Shown: positions 8,469-17,267 of the stretch, in pieces
Position numbering within the stretch: the first letter of the stretch is position 1
Layout: every line of letters starts with the position of its first letter
Assembly (NCBI RefSeq): GCF_016429065.1
Contig: NZ_JAELTX010000024.1
Coordinates: forward strand, 1 to 49,266
Source of the DNA: Pedobacter sp. ASV17
GTDB lineage: Bacteria > Bacteroidota > Bacteroidia > Sphingobacteriales > Sphingobacteriaceae
Direction of reading: 5' to 3'
Length of the DNA stretch: 49,266 bases
Notes under the pieces: generated by a model
What the model saw: only the letters and a program-made list of their open reading frames with translations
Database searches by the model: none
What the model was told of the DNA's origin: nothing
Position numbers and translations under genes: made by a program

Positions 8469-8957
8469 ATGAGCCAAATATCCATCGTAGTAGCCATATC
8501 AGAAAACAACGCCATTGGCAAAGACAACCAATTGCTTTGGCACTTGCCTGCTGATTTAAAGCACTTTAAAAATATCACCACTGGGCATACCATTATCATG
8601 GGTCGTAAAACTTATGATTCTATTGGCAAGCCCCTGCCCAACAGGAGAAATATCATCATTACACGTCAAAAAGATTTAAACCTCGAAGGCGTAGAAGTAG
8701 TGAATTCTTTGGAAGAGGCTTTATCCCTAAGTAAAGACGAAAAAGAAGTTTTTATTATTGGCGGAGCCGAAATCTACAAACAATCCGTTGCCGTTTCACA
8801 TCGTATTTACCTTACAAGGGTACATCAGGAATTTGAAGCTGATGCTTTTTTCCCTGAACTTGACTATGAGACCTGGAAAGAAATTGAAAAAGTTGACAAT
8901 TTACCAGACGAAAAGAACAAATTCGCCTATACTTTTTCTACTTTAGAAAGGCGTTAA
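8469..8957 (+). CDS. folA: Dihydrofolate reductase
   Basis: 162 residues, the normal size. Visible are ISIVVAISENNAIGKDNQLLWHLPADLKHFK (catalytic acidic and substrate-binding region), TIIMGRKTYDSIGKPLPNRRNIIITR (NADPH binding) and VFIIGGAEIYKQ. It reduces dihydrofolate formed by ThyA to tetrahydrofolate. The ATG at 8469 lies directly in the 16-base tandem repeat, so the ribosome-entry region is made of repeat sequence. A 10-bp-arm hairpin (8966-9016) follows the stop. Confidence 0.95.
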   Translation: MSQISIVVAISENNAIGKDNQLLWHLPADLKHFKNITTGHTIIMGRKTYDSIGKPLPNRRNIIITRQKDLNLEGVEVVNSLEEALSLSKDEKEVFIIGGAEIYKQSVAVSHRIYLTRVHQEFEADAFFPELDYETWKEIEKVDNLPDEKNKFAYTFSTLERR

Positions 8958-8965
8958 GCTTTTCT

Positions 8966-9016
8966 AGCCACAGATACACAGATTAATATTTATAAATCAT
9001 TTGTGCATCTGTGGCT
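8966..9016. repeat. Inverted repeat after folA
   Basis: agccacagat (8966-8975) pairs with atctgtggct (9007-9016), with further partial pairing inside. A similar ccacagatgcacagat ... atctgtggct pair lies at about 32672-32819, so this is a second dispersed palindrome family. It may end the folA transcript. Confidence 0.65.
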
Positions 9017-9076
9017 TAATATATTTCTTATCCCAATAAAATTACAATTAGAGGTTCTATTATTTAAAAAAATAAT

Positions 9077-9084
9077 TAGATTTG
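9077..9084 (+). promoter_or_regulatory. -7 box upstream of secDF
   Basis: TAGATTTG matches the TAnnTTTG -7 consensus and lies 48 bases before the secDF ATG. No convincing -33 TTTG is present, so the assignment is tentative. Confidence 0.4.
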
Positions 9085-9132
9085 CCGACTTGTTAAAAAA
9101 CAGCTTATTACTAAAAATAGATTAAACAAACA

Positions 9133-12090
9133 ATGCAAGGTAAAGGTTTTATAAAATTCATGGCGATACTTTTAGGTATTGTCTGTCTGTATTCACTTTC
9201 TTTCAACATCATTACTTACAACGTAGAGAAAAAGGCTAAGGAATTTGCAAAAGGCGATGAAGCTAAAGAAAAAGCATACTTAGACTCGATGGCTACCGAA
9301 AAGGTATATCCTTTATTGGGCCTTACCTATCAGCAAGTAAAAAGCAAAGAAATCAACTTAGGTCTCGACTTAAAAGGTGGTATGAATGTTACCATGGAAA
9401 TTTCTTTGGCAGAGTTGACCAAATCATTAGCGGGTAACACTTCTGATGAGAACTTTAACAAGGCACTATCTAACGCTCAAACTCAGATGAACGCCGGTGG
9501 CAGAGATTTCATTGCATTGTTTGTAAGCGAATATGAAAAATTAGTGCCTAACGGAAAATTAGCAGATTTCTTTGCGAACCAAGACAACTCGGCGCAATTG
9601 AAAGCTACAGCTAGCAACTCTGATGTAAAAACTTATTTGAGCAAAGAAGCCACTAGCGCTATCGACCGTTCATTTATCATCTTACGTAGTCGTATCGACG
9701 GTTTTGGTGTAGTGAGTCCAAACATGCAGAAACAAGAAGGTTCAAACAGAATCTTCATTGAGATGCCAGGTATCCAAGACAAAGAACGTGTTCGTAAATT
9801 ATTACAAGGTTCTGCCGAGCTTCAGTTCTGGCAAGTATACCAATCGCAAGAGGTGTACCCTATTTTAGAGAACATCAACAAAACGCTTGCCTCTACTTTA
9901 AAAGATACCGTAGCTAAAGCTGCTGTTACTGATACTACTGCAAAGGGTGGTAAACTGGCTGGCTTAACTAAAGGGACTAACACTCCTGCTGCTAAAGATA
10001 CTAGCGCAAGTGCTAAAACTGCTGAACTTGCAAAAGCAAGCCCGCTAATTAACACGGTATTACAATTACCTATCTATCAAGGCGAAAATGGCCAACCTCA
10101 ATTAATGCCAGGTGCAGTAGTTGGTTATGCTTTGCAAAAAGATACTGCTAAAGTAAATGCTTACTTATCTAAACCAGAAATCAAATCGTTAATTCCAACT
10201 ACCATGAAATTCATGTGGGGATTAAAACCTAGAACTGGAACAAAAGCATTTGAACTTTATGCCATTAAAGTTGCTTCATTAGATGGTCGTCCTGATTTAA
10301 GTGGTGATGCTGTTGCGAACGCTCGTGACGGTTTTGACCAAAACAACAATCCTGATGTAACCATGTTCATGACCAGCGAAGGCGCTGCGAAATGGAAAAA
10401 AATGACGGCTGAAGCTGCTGCTGACCCTAACAACAAAAAAGCAATTGCTATTGTGTTAGACAACACGGTTTACTCAGCGCCTACCGTACAAAACGAAATT
10501 CCTAACGGTGTTTCTTCTATCACTGGAAGTTTCACTAAAGAAGATACTAAAGATTTAGCTAACGTATTAAAAGCTGGTAAGTTACCTGCTCCTGCTAAAA
10601 TCGTTTCAGATTTCGTAGTTGGTCCATCATTGGGTCAACAAGCTATCGATAGCGGTTTAATCTCTTTCGTATTAGCTTTCGTGGTAATTCTTGCTTTCAT
10701 GGCATTCTATTACAACAAAGCAGGTTGGGTAGCAAACATTGCCTTGGTGATCAACGTATTCTTTATCATGGGTGTTTTAGCTGCATTTGGTGCGGTATTA
10801 ACACTTCCTGGTATCGCTGGTATCGTATTAACCATTGGTTTATCGGTAGATGCTAACATTCTAATCTTCGAGCGTGTTCGTGAAGAACTGGCACAAGGTA
10901 AATCTACCAACGTAGCTATCAGAGAAGGTTTTAAACATGCAATGTCGTCAATCTTAGACTCAAACATTACTGTATTCATCTTAGGTGTAATCCTATTTGT
11001 TTTCGGTTCTGGACCAGTACAAGGTTTCGCAACTACATTATGTGTGGGTATTGCTACTTCATTGTTTGCAGCGGTATTAATTTCTCGTTTAATCTTCGAA
11101 TCGATGATGAACAAGAAAGCAAATATCACTTTCGATAACAGCATGACTCGTAATGCATTCAAAAACCTAGCATTTAACTTCGTAGGTCGCAGAAAGCTTT
11201 ACTATATCATCTCTACGGTAATCATCATTTTAGGTGTTGTTTTCTATGTTAAAAATGGCGGCCTTCACTTAGGTGTTGACTTTAAAGGTGGTAGAACTTA
11301 CATGGTGAAGTTCGACAAGCAATTAAACACTGAAGAAGTTTCTAAAACATTATCAGCAAACTTTGAAGGTGAAGAAGCTTTGGTTAAAACCATTGGTACC
11401 GACAATTCATTAAAAATTACTACACCTTACCACATTACAGACCAAGATCCTAATGCAGACAAAGTTGTTGAAACAGCATTGAGAAAAGGTTTGGATGGCT
11501 TAGGTGCAAAATACACGATTGAAAGTTCACAAAAAGTAACGCCTACCATTGCTAGCGACATTATTACTAGTGCTGTTTATGCAGTATTGTTCTCATGTTT
11601 AGTGATGTTTATCTACATCTTGGTACGTTTCAAAAAATGGCAATATGGTTTAGGTGCGGTAATCGCTTTATTCCACGACGTTTTATTGGTACTTTCTTTC
11701 TACACTATTTTAGATGGCGTGTTGCCTTTCCCTCTAGAGATTGGTCAAGACTTTATTGCTGCGATTTTAACAGTAATGGGTTATACCATGACAGAAACGG
11801 TAATTGTATTTGACCGTATCCGTGAGCGTTTGGCAGAAAGCGGTAAAACTGATGTACAAGGCGAAGAGCGCAACAAGCTAATCAACTTTGCTTTGAACAG
11901 TACCTTAAGCCGTACCATCTTAACCTCATTATCGGTGTTCTTCGTATTGATCGTGATCTTCATCTTCGGTGGCGATAGCATCCGTGGTTTCATCTTTGCC
12001 TTATTGATTGGTCGTATCATTGGTACATACTCATCATTATGTATCTCTACACCTATCGTAATCGACTTATCAAAAGACGATAAGAAATAA
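9133..12090 (+). CDS. secDF: Protein translocase SecD/SecF fusion
   Basis: 985 residues joining SecD and SecF, as usual in Bacteroidota. The N-terminal helix is followed by a large periplasmic region including LGLDLKGGMNVTMEI (SecD P1). An alanine/threonine-rich insert lies at about residues 265-300. The first membrane bundle starts near residue 515 (LISFVLAFVVILAFMAFYY), with LTIGLSVDANILIFERVREE, the conserved TM4 motif. SecF begins near residue 700 (LGVDFKGGRTYMVKF) and ends with GYTMTETVIVFDRIRE. The protein uses proton-motive force to help Sec substrates leave the translocon. It is monocistronic, with an intrinsic terminator at 12122-12150. Confidence 0.95.
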   Translation: MQGKGFIKFMAILLGIVCLYSLSFNIITYNVEKKAKEFAKGDEAKEKAYLDSMATEKVYPLLGLTYQQVKSKEINLGLDLKGGMNVTMEISLAELTKSLAGNTSDENFNKALSNAQTQMNAGGRDFIALFVSEYEKLVPNGKLADFFANQDNSAQLKATASNSDVKTYLSKEATSAIDRSFIILRSRIDGFGVVSPNMQKQEGSNRIFIEMPGIQDKERVRKLLQGSAELQFWQVYQSQEVYPILENINKTLASTLKDTVAKAAVTDTTAKGGKLAGLTKGTNTPAAKDTSASAKTAELAKASPLINTVLQLPIYQGENGQPQLMPGAVVGYALQKDTAKVNAYLSKPEIKSLIPTTMKFMWGLKPRTGTKAFELYAIKVASLDGRPDLSGDAVANARDGFDQNNNPDVTMFMTSEGAAKWKKMTAEAAADPNNKKAIAIVLDNTVYSAPTVQNEIPNGVSSITGSFTKEDTKDLANVLKAGKLPAPAKIVSDFVVGPSLGQQAIDSGLISFVLAFVVILAFMAFYYNKAGWVANIALVINVFFIMGVLAAFGAVLTLPGIAGIVLTIGLSVDANILIFERVREELAQGKSTNVAIREGFKHAMSSILDSNITVFILGVILFVFGSGPVQGFATTLCVGIATSLFAAVLISRLIFESMMNKKANITFDNSMTRNAFKNLAFNFVGRRKLYYIISTVIIILGVVFYVKNGGLHLGVDFKGGRTYMVKFDKQLNTEEVSKTLSANFEGEEALVKTIGTDNSLKITTPYHITDQDPNADKVVETALRKGLDGLGAKYTIESSQKVTPTIASDIITSAVYAVLFSCLVMFIYILVRFKKWQYGLGAVIALFHDVLLVLSFYTILDGVLPFPLEIGQDFIAAILTVMGYTMTETVIVFDRIRERLAESGKTDVQGEERNKLINFALNSTLSRTILTSLSVFFVLIVIFIFGGDSIRGFIFALLIGRIIGTYSSLCISTPIVIDLSKDDKK

Positions 12091-12121
12091 TCGCATAACT
12101 AAACCAAATTATAAATCACTA

Positions 12122-12150
12122 GGGTCCTGAATATTTCGGGACCCTTTTTT
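12122..12150 (+). terminator. secDF intrinsic terminator
   Basis: gggtcctgaa ... ttcgggaccc forms a hairpin followed by six T. It lies about 30 bases after the secDF stop. Confidence 0.85.
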
Positions 12151-12224
12151 GTTTTATGGGCTTTACGGTCTTTCCGAAAACTTATTACCGTACGTCCTGG
12201 ATTGTGGCAAATTAGACACCAAAA

Positions 12225-12907
12225 AATATAAACCGCAAAGAAAAAGATAAGTGACGCGAAGAACGCAAAGACTTGCCTAGCTACATTTCGAAAGCAACAT
12301 CCCGTACAACCGCTAAATAAATACGTTATTCCCGTGAATATGGGAATCTTAAGCCTTAAACAAAAAAACCTTCTTTGCGGTCTTTGCGAAAACTTATTAC
12401 ACCTTTGCGGTAAAACTTAGACACAAAAAAATAAACCGCTAAGAAAAAAATGAGTTACGCGAAGAACGCAAAGATTTGCCTAGCTACATTTCGAAAGCAA
12501 CATCCCGTACAACCGCTAAACAAATACGTTATTCCCGTGAATACGGGAATCTTAAAACCTTAAACAAAAAACCCCTCTTTGCGGTCTTTGCGAAAACTTA
12601 TTACACCTTTGCGGTAAAACTTAGACACAAAAAAATATACCGCTAAGAAAAATGAAGAATTACGCGAAGAACGCAAAGACTTGCCTAGCTACATTTCGAA
12701 AGCAACATCCCGTACAACCGCTAAATAAATACGTTATTCCCGTGAATACGGGAATCTTAAAACCTTAAACAAAAAACCCCTCTTTGCGGTCTTTGCGAAA
12801 ACTTATTACACCTTTGCGGTAAAACTTAAGCACCCAAAAACATATACCGCTAAGAAAAAAGAAGAATTACGCGAAGAACGCAAAGAGTTGCCTAGCTATA
12901 TTTGGAA
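12225..12907. repeat. Tandem array of about 205-bp units (just over three copies)
   Basis: The anchor gaagaacgcaaag occurs at about 12258, 12461, 12666 and 12873, giving periods of 203, 205 and 207. Each full unit holds the palindrome attcccgtgaatacgggaat (one copy has a single change) and a ctttgcggtctttgcg segment. Copies differ only by a few bases and short indels. No ORF of note runs through. The gene-free space 12091-13171 contains the secDF terminator, this array, and a partial 'agatttctc ... cgaaatgacgg' element near 12943-12976. Confidence 0.85.
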
Positions 12908-13171
12908 AAAGTAATAGTACGCCAACACCATACATATCGCTAGATTTCTCTTCATACTTTATCGAAATGACGGAAAAACCGAAAACTTTCAGCTTATAAT
13001 ATCTCCTTTGTCAAAGCAATTCAACAATCCAAACAACCAGCCAACCAAACCACCAACCAACTATATAATTCCTATATTTACCGCAAACCAAATGGCATTT
13101 TACATGTTGCTATTTAAGTGAAACGATACAACTATTTTAACTCTTTACTTTTACTTTCAACTTAGTTTGAT

Positions 13172-14467
13172 ATGGAACACAAAAAGAAAATCGTGATTAT
13201 TGGCGGTGGTTTTGGCGGGATTGAGTTAGCTAAAAAACTGAAAAGTCAAAACGTCGACATTGTCATTTTAGATAAACATAATTACCATACCTTTCAGCCC
13301 CTACTCTATCAGGTGGCTACAGGTGGACTTGAAGCCGATTCGATTGCTTTCCCTATCCGAAAAATTTTCAAAGGACAAAAAAACCTCAAATTCCGTGTGA
13401 CAGAGGTTAAAAAGGTAGTCCCAGAAGAAAACAAACTAGAAACGACCATTGGTGATTACCATTACGACTACCTTGTAATTGCCACAGGCTCTACCAGCAA
13501 CTTCTTTGGGCAAACAGAGATTTCTCAGAATGCCATGCCCATGAAATCTATTCCCGAAGCACTTAACCTGCGCAGTTTGATTTTACAAAATCTCGAAGCG
13601 GCCATTATTGCCAATGACCCTGAAAGAGAACACGAGCTGCTCAACTTTGTAGTGGTTGGTGGTGGACCAACGGGTGTAGAGACCGCTGGAGCTATTGCCG
13701 AACTCAAAAAACACGTACTCAAAAACGACTACCCAGAACTTGACCTTAATAAAGTAAATATCTACCTGATAGAAGGTTCTCCAGAATTACTGGGTGCCAT
13801 GTCGGTACAGGCCCAACAAAAATCAAAAGCCTTTTTAGAAGAACTCGGCGTAACGGTGTATACCGAAGCACGTGTGCAGGCCTACGATGGTAAAACACTT
13901 TCATTGGTTGATGGCAGGAACATAGGCTCGGCCACTGTAATTTGGAGTGCAGGAGTTAAAGGAGTGGTTTTAGATGGTTTAAATACCGAAATTATAGTAC
14001 GAGGAAATCGTTTAAAAGTCAACAACATTAATCTTGTAGAAGGCTACCAAAATATTTTTGCCATAGGCGATGTAGCAGCCATGATTACCGAGGAGACGCC
14101 GAATGGGCATCCAGGAGTAGCGCCAGCAGCCATACAACAAGGCAAGCAATTGGCCAAAAACTTGGTCAACATTATCGAGAACAAACCTACTACCCCTTTC
14201 AAGTACTTTGATAAGGGTGCCATGGCTACCGTGGGTAGAAACAGAGCGGTAGTAGATATCAATAAAATAAGATTTCAAGGAATATTTGCTTGGTTTACAT
14301 GGATGTTCGTACATTTAATGACCTTAGTAGGCTTTAGGAACAAACTGGTGGTATTTGTGAATTGGGTATGGAGTTACTTTAGTTATGATAGAGGTACCCG
14401 ATTGATCATTAGACCATTTAAACCTTATAAAGAGTACAAAAAAGCGCATGACCCAGAAAAAACTTGA
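13172..14467 (+). CDS. ndh: Type II NADH:quinone oxidoreductase
   Basis: 431 residues, typical of NDH-2. The FAD-binding Rossmann motif is IVIIGGGFGGIELAKKL at residues 7-23. The NADH-binding motif is FVVVGGGPTGVETAGAI near residue 162. The FAD-tail motif is NIFAIGDVAAM. The C-terminus has hydrophobic, aromatic segments (FAWFTWMFVHLMTLVGF) and a basic tail for peripheral membrane attachment. It oxidises NADH and reduces the quinone pool without pumping protons. Its last 20 bases overlap the mgsA start, so translation of the two is probably coupled. Confidence 0.92.
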   Translation: MEHKKKIVIIGGGFGGIELAKKLKSQNVDIVILDKHNYHTFQPLLYQVATGGLEADSIAFPIRKIFKGQKNLKFRVTEVKKVVPEENKLETTIGDYHYDYLVIATGSTSNFFGQTEISQNAMPMKSIPEALNLRSLILQNLEAAIIANDPEREHELLNFVVVGGGPTGVETAGAIAELKKHVLKNDYPELDLNKVNIYLIEGSPELLGAMSVQAQQKSKAFLEELGVTVYTEARVQAYDGKTLSLVDGRNIGSATVIWSAGVKGVVLDGLNTEIIVRGNRLKVNNINLVEGYQNIFAIGDVAAMITEETPNGHPGVAPAAIQQGKQLAKNLVNIIENKPTTPFKYFDKGAMATVGRNRAVVDINKIRFQGIFAWFTWMFVHLMTLVGFRNKLVVFVNWVWSYFSYDRGTRLIIRPFKPYKEYKKAHDPEKT

Positions 14468-14897
14468 AGCCAATAAAACCATTGCCCTTGTAGCACACGA
14501 CCACCGTAAAGATGATTTGATTAAATGGGCTGCGACCAATAAAGAAGCACTTGCCCAACATAACTTAATGGCTACAGGAACCACTGGCAGGCTCATAGAG
14601 GAACAGCTGAACTTACCTGTAAGGAAGTTATTGAGCGGTCCGCTAGGTGGCGACCAACAAATTGGTGCTTTGATTGCGCAAGGTGAAATTGACGTTTTGA
14701 TCTTTTTTTGGGATCCTATGGAGGCGCAACCTCATGATCCTGATGTGAAAGCCTTATTGCGTGTGGGCATTGTTTGGAATATTCCAATGGCCTGTGATGT
14801 GGCCACGGCCGACTTTCTCATCTCCTCGCCGTACATGAACGGCACCTATACCGCTGCACTTACCGACTATGATGAATATAAAAACCGAAAACTCTAA
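14448..14897 (+). CDS. mgsA: Methylglyoxal synthase
   Basis: 149 residues, the family length. The N-terminal LVAHDHRKDDLIKWA, phosphate-binding ATGTTGRLIEEQ, catalytic GPLGGDQQIGALI and FFWDPMEAQPHDPDVKALLR are all intact. It converts dihydroxyacetone phosphate to methylglyoxal and phosphate, an overflow bypass of lower glycolysis. It overlaps ndh by 20 bases upstream and the HMG-CoA lyase gene by 29 bases downstream, which implies one operon. The functional link among these three genes is not obvious. Confidence 0.93.
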   Translation: MTQKKLEANKTIALVAHDHRKDDLIKWAATNKEALAQHNLMATGTTGRLIEEQLNLPVRKLLSGPLGGDQQIGALIAQGEIDVLIFFWDPMEAQPHDPDVKALLRVGIVWNIPMACDVATADFLISSPYMNGTYTAALTDYDEYKNRKL

Positions 14898-15747
14898 ACA
14901 AGCCATTAAACTGGTAGAATGTCCTCGTGACGCCATGCAAGGCTTACATGATTTTGTACCTACCGAAATCAAAGTAAAATACTTAAACCTTTTGCTTAAA
15001 GTGGGATTTGACACCCTAGATTTTGGCAGCTTTGTTTCGCCAAAGGCTATTCCACAAATGCGGGATACCGAAGAGGTACTCGCTCAATTAGATTTACCTA
15101 GCAAAACGAAATTACTAGCCATTGTGGCTAACTTAAAAGGGGTTGAAAATGCGGTCAAGCATCCAGAGATAAGCTATTTAGGCTTTCCTTTTTCCATTTC
15201 CGAAACTTTCCAACAACGTAACACCAACTCGAGCATTGCGCAATCTTTGCACACTGTAGAGGAAATGCTTGAACTTTGTAGCAAACATAACAAAGAAGCC
15301 GTAGTGTATCTTTCTATGGGCTTTGGTAACCCTTATGGTGATGAATGGAACACCGATATTGTAACGCATTGGACTAACCAACTGGTAGAAAAAGGCGTGA
15401 AAATAATTTCAGTGGCCGATACCGTTGGCGTTTCAACTCCCGAAAAAATAACAACCATCCTCCCTCCTTTGGTACAACAATTTCCTACTATCGAATTTGG
15501 CCTACACTTACACAGTACGCCACAACAACGTTTAGAGAAAATTGAAGCCGCTTTTAGTGCTGGCTGTACCCGTATGGATAGTGCTTTAAAAGGTTTTGGT
15601 GGTTGTCCAATGGCAGCCGACGATCTTACTGGTAACATTGCTACCGAAGATGTAATTCATTACCTAAATGAACAAGGTACAGAATTAGGCTTGGATATGG
15701 GGAAATGGCAAGAAGCGATGTTGTTTTCTAGCAACATATTCCACTAG
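14869..15747 (+). CDS. mvaB: Hydroxymethylglutaryl-CoA lyase
   Basis: 292 residues, a TIM-barrel enzyme of the HMGL-like family. The N-terminal VECPRDAMQGLHDFVPTE has the metal/catalytic RDxxQ segment. LDFGSFVSPKAIPQM is typical. The C-terminal signature GFGGCPMAADDLTGNIATED carries the catalytic cysteine and identifies HMG-CoA lyase rather than a citramalate or isopropylmalate synthase. It splits HMG-CoA to acetyl-CoA and acetoacetate, the last step of leucine breakdown. Start may be either of two adjacent ATGs (14869 or 14872), both within the end of mgsA. Confidence 0.88.
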   Translation: MMNIKTENSKQAIKLVECPRDAMQGLHDFVPTEIKVKYLNLLLKVGFDTLDFGSFVSPKAIPQMRDTEEVLAQLDLPSKTKLLAIVANLKGVENAVKHPEISYLGFPFSISETFQQRNTNSSIAQSLHTVEEMLELCSKHNKEAVVYLSMGFGNPYGDEWNTDIVTHWTNQLVEKGVKIISVADTVGVSTPEKITTILPPLVQQFPTIEFGLHLHSTPQQRLEKIEAAFSAGCTRMDSALKGFGGCPMAADDLTGNIATEDVIHYLNEQGTELGLDMGKWQEAMLFSSNIFH

Positions 15748-16646
15748 TCTTTTTCTGCGGTATCTGCAGCATTAGTTTTTATAAACGACTGAATCCTATT
15801 ATTACCGTATTTTCCTAAGATATGAGTAGTAATAGGTTTCAAGGTTCTATCCGTTTTTAAAGGATGCTTCCCTTTGGTGGTAAAAAACTCTACTTCATTG
15901 TTAATTTTTGAATACCAAACCCTGTTCAACGAATTAAAGGTCATGGTATCTGGCAGGGTAATTTTTTTAAAATGCTCTAGCTTTTGCTGATTCAATGCCA
16001 AGATTTGGGTATTTGGAAGTTGAGCATCACAATCTACGGCCTTGTATTCGGTACCCGTCCAATACATGCACCCATCTGGAGGTATTCCTTTCCAATACGT
16101 AACGCCCATGATAAGCCCCAGTGTGGCAACAATCCCCGTACGCTGAATGAAATTGAGCTTTTTTATTTGTTTTTGCGGCTCACTAATTAATTTTATGGGT
16201 GGATTTCCTTGAACAACGGAAGCTGCTGCCGCATCCTCTATAGTAGAAGGAACTTCTATTTCCTTTCCATCATTAGCGGTATCATCCGTCTCAGTATTGA
16301 TTTTTTCAGCCTCTAAATTGTCCCTTCTAGCATTTCGCCAGTTTTCAAATGGTCTTGGTTCAAAATCTATAAACCAGGCAACAAACTCTACCACCTTAAT
16401 CGTAGGCTCATTTGTTTTCCCAATTAAGAAATTTTGCGCAGGCCTAAATTTGTCTATATCTAGCTTTCCATTTTGTTCTCCACTACTCGTAAAAAAACGA
16501 AGTACGTCAGCTCCTTCCCTACCGTTTTTATGAAACGTTAAAGCCTCGTCTCTTAAGCTAGATGGAGTCGGATTAGCCAAAACAATGCTAGTTCCTTTCA
16601 ATTTTAAATATTCGGCATAAACTTCTGCCTGATACTCTTCAAACAT
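15744..16646 (-). CDS. Unknown protein with one internal transmembrane helix
   Basis: 300 residues from the ATG at 16646. A longer frame starts at an ATG at 16733, but its extra 29 codons cover an inverted repeat and a -7-like box. The N-terminal half is soluble (MFEEYQAEVYAEYLKLKG ... DIDKFRPAQNFLIGK, then VVEFVAWFIDFEPRPFENWRN). A basic KKLN stretch precedes a hydrophobic helix (TGIVATLGLIMGVTYWKGI), and the exported half is about 110 residues with CMYWTGTEYKAVDCDA. The layout resembles an anti-sigma-like or regulatory single-span protein, but no known domain is recognised. I have an impression of similar N-termini in other Sphingobacteriaceae. It converges on the HMG-CoA lyase gene with a 4-base overlap. 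Confidence 0.7.
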   Translation of the reverse strand: MFEEYQAEVYAEYLKLKGTSIVLANPTPSSLRDEALTFHKNGREGADVLRFFTSSGEQNGKLDIDKFRPAQNFLIGKTNEPTIKVVEFVAWFIDFEPRPFENWRNARRDNLEAEKINTETDDTANDGKEIEVPSTIEDAAAASVVQGNPPIKLISEPQKQIKKLNFIQRTGIVATLGLIMGVTYWKGIPPDGCMYWTGTEYKAVDCDAQLPNTQILALNQQKLEHFKKITLPDTMTFNSLNRVWYSKINNEVEFFTTKGKHPLKTDRTLKPITTHILGKYGNNRIQSFIKTNAADTAEKD

Positions 16647-16664
16647 TTTAACGGAATTTTTAAT

Positions 16665-16672
16665 CAAAAATA
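16665..16672 (-). promoter_or_regulatory. -7 box for the 15744-16646 gene
   Basis: On the reverse strand this reads TATTTTTG, a TAnnTTTG match 18 bases before the ATG at 16646. Directly upstream lies an inverted repeat (ttctggaa at 16682-16689 and ttccagaa at 16701-16708) that could be an operator. Together they favour the inner start codon. Confidence 0.45.
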
Positions 16673-16839
16673 AAGCAGAATTTCTGGAATTTTTACGGTT
16701 TTCCAGAATTCCGTAACGAACAACAGGAATCATCGGAATTCCTTCTTTAAAAGCACTTTACACCCCACATCTTTGCTTCAGAAACAAGTCGTACATCGAT
16801 TAGCTATCGAGTAAATGTACAAAACTAGTTTCAAAAAAC

Positions 16840-16975
16840 GAGCGGATATCGCGGTAGTGAAAAACCGATTTGGGAAGCAGTTATAAGCTCCCGCGATGGA
16901 AACTCACCACTTCCCAAAAATTTCAGAAGGCCTTCTGAATAACCCGCAGTAAACCTAGCGCATGATGCGCTAGGA
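16840..16975. other. Structured, palindrome-rich intergenic region
   Basis: Several inverted repeats crowd into about 135 bases: atcgcgg / ccgcgat around 16848-16896, tttgggaag / cttcccaaa around 16869-16917, a perfect 18-bp palindrome ttcagaaggccttctgaa at 16922-16939, and a 10-bp-arm palindrome (cctagcgcat, one base, atgcgctagg) at 16954-16974. A 19-codon ATG-to-stop frame (16896-16952) overlaps it. It ends 36 bases before the 64-residue peptide gene. It could be a structured leader, a small RNA or a set of operators. Confidence 0.55.
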
Positions 16976-17010
16976 GCTGTACTTATTCAACTTTTAAAAT
17001 TTTTGAAAAA

Positions 17011-17205
17011 ATGTACTTACCTATTTTTATCGCCATCCTTTTAGGCTTAATGGCACCAAGCAACAATACATCTACAAACAAAAGAGGTTGTGTTTATGTA
17101 AATACCAACGAACCACCTAAGCAATCAACATTTAGCACGGACAGTATTCCTCCAAGCAATGACGATGGCACTGGCGGCGAAAACGGCAACAATCCTCCTA
17201 GATAA
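17011..17205 (+). CDS. Small exported peptide, 64 aa, unknown
   Basis: ATG-initiated, 64 residues. The first 15 residues (MYLPIFIAILLGLMA) are hydrophobic and look like a signal sequence or anchor. The rest is polar and low-complexity, rich in N, P, S, T and G (IPPSNDDGTGGENGNNPPR), with one cysteine (KRGCVYVN). No family is recognised. A perfect intrinsic terminator follows 7 bases after the stop, and a structured region lies upstream, so it has its own transcription unit just before the sensor kinase gene. The terminator, signal sequence and ATG support a real gene. Confidence 0.6.
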   Translation: MYLPIFIAILLGLMAPSNNTSTNKRGCVYVNTNEPPKQSTFSTDSIPPSNDDGTGGENGNNPPR

Positions 17206-17212
17206 TCAAGAT

Positions 17213-17243
17213 AAAATACGGGTCAATCGCCCGTATTTTTTTT
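17213..17243 (+). terminator. Intrinsic terminator between the small peptide gene and the kinase gene
   Basis: aaaatacggg (17213-17222) and cccgtatttt (17230-17239) form a perfect 10-bp stem with a 7-base loop, followed by further T. The tacggg/cccgta arms also resemble the candidate operator at 19787-19804, so a second role in regulating the kinase gene is conceivable. Confidence 0.85.
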
Positions 17244-17267
17244 ATATTAGAAAAAATATAAACCAAA

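Noticed and set aside
10710..11162. 150-codon open frame antisense to secDF
   Set aside because: It mirrors the SecD membrane helices; no start context or domain supports it.
12225..12907. Possible CRISPR array
   Set aside because: The period is about 205 bases and entire units, not just short repeats, are conserved. There are no variable 30-40 base spacers and no cas genes.
17213..17243. Riboswitch upstream of the kinase gene
   Set aside because: The stem is a simple 10-bp hairpin with a T run, fully explained as a terminator; no conserved riboswitch core was seen.
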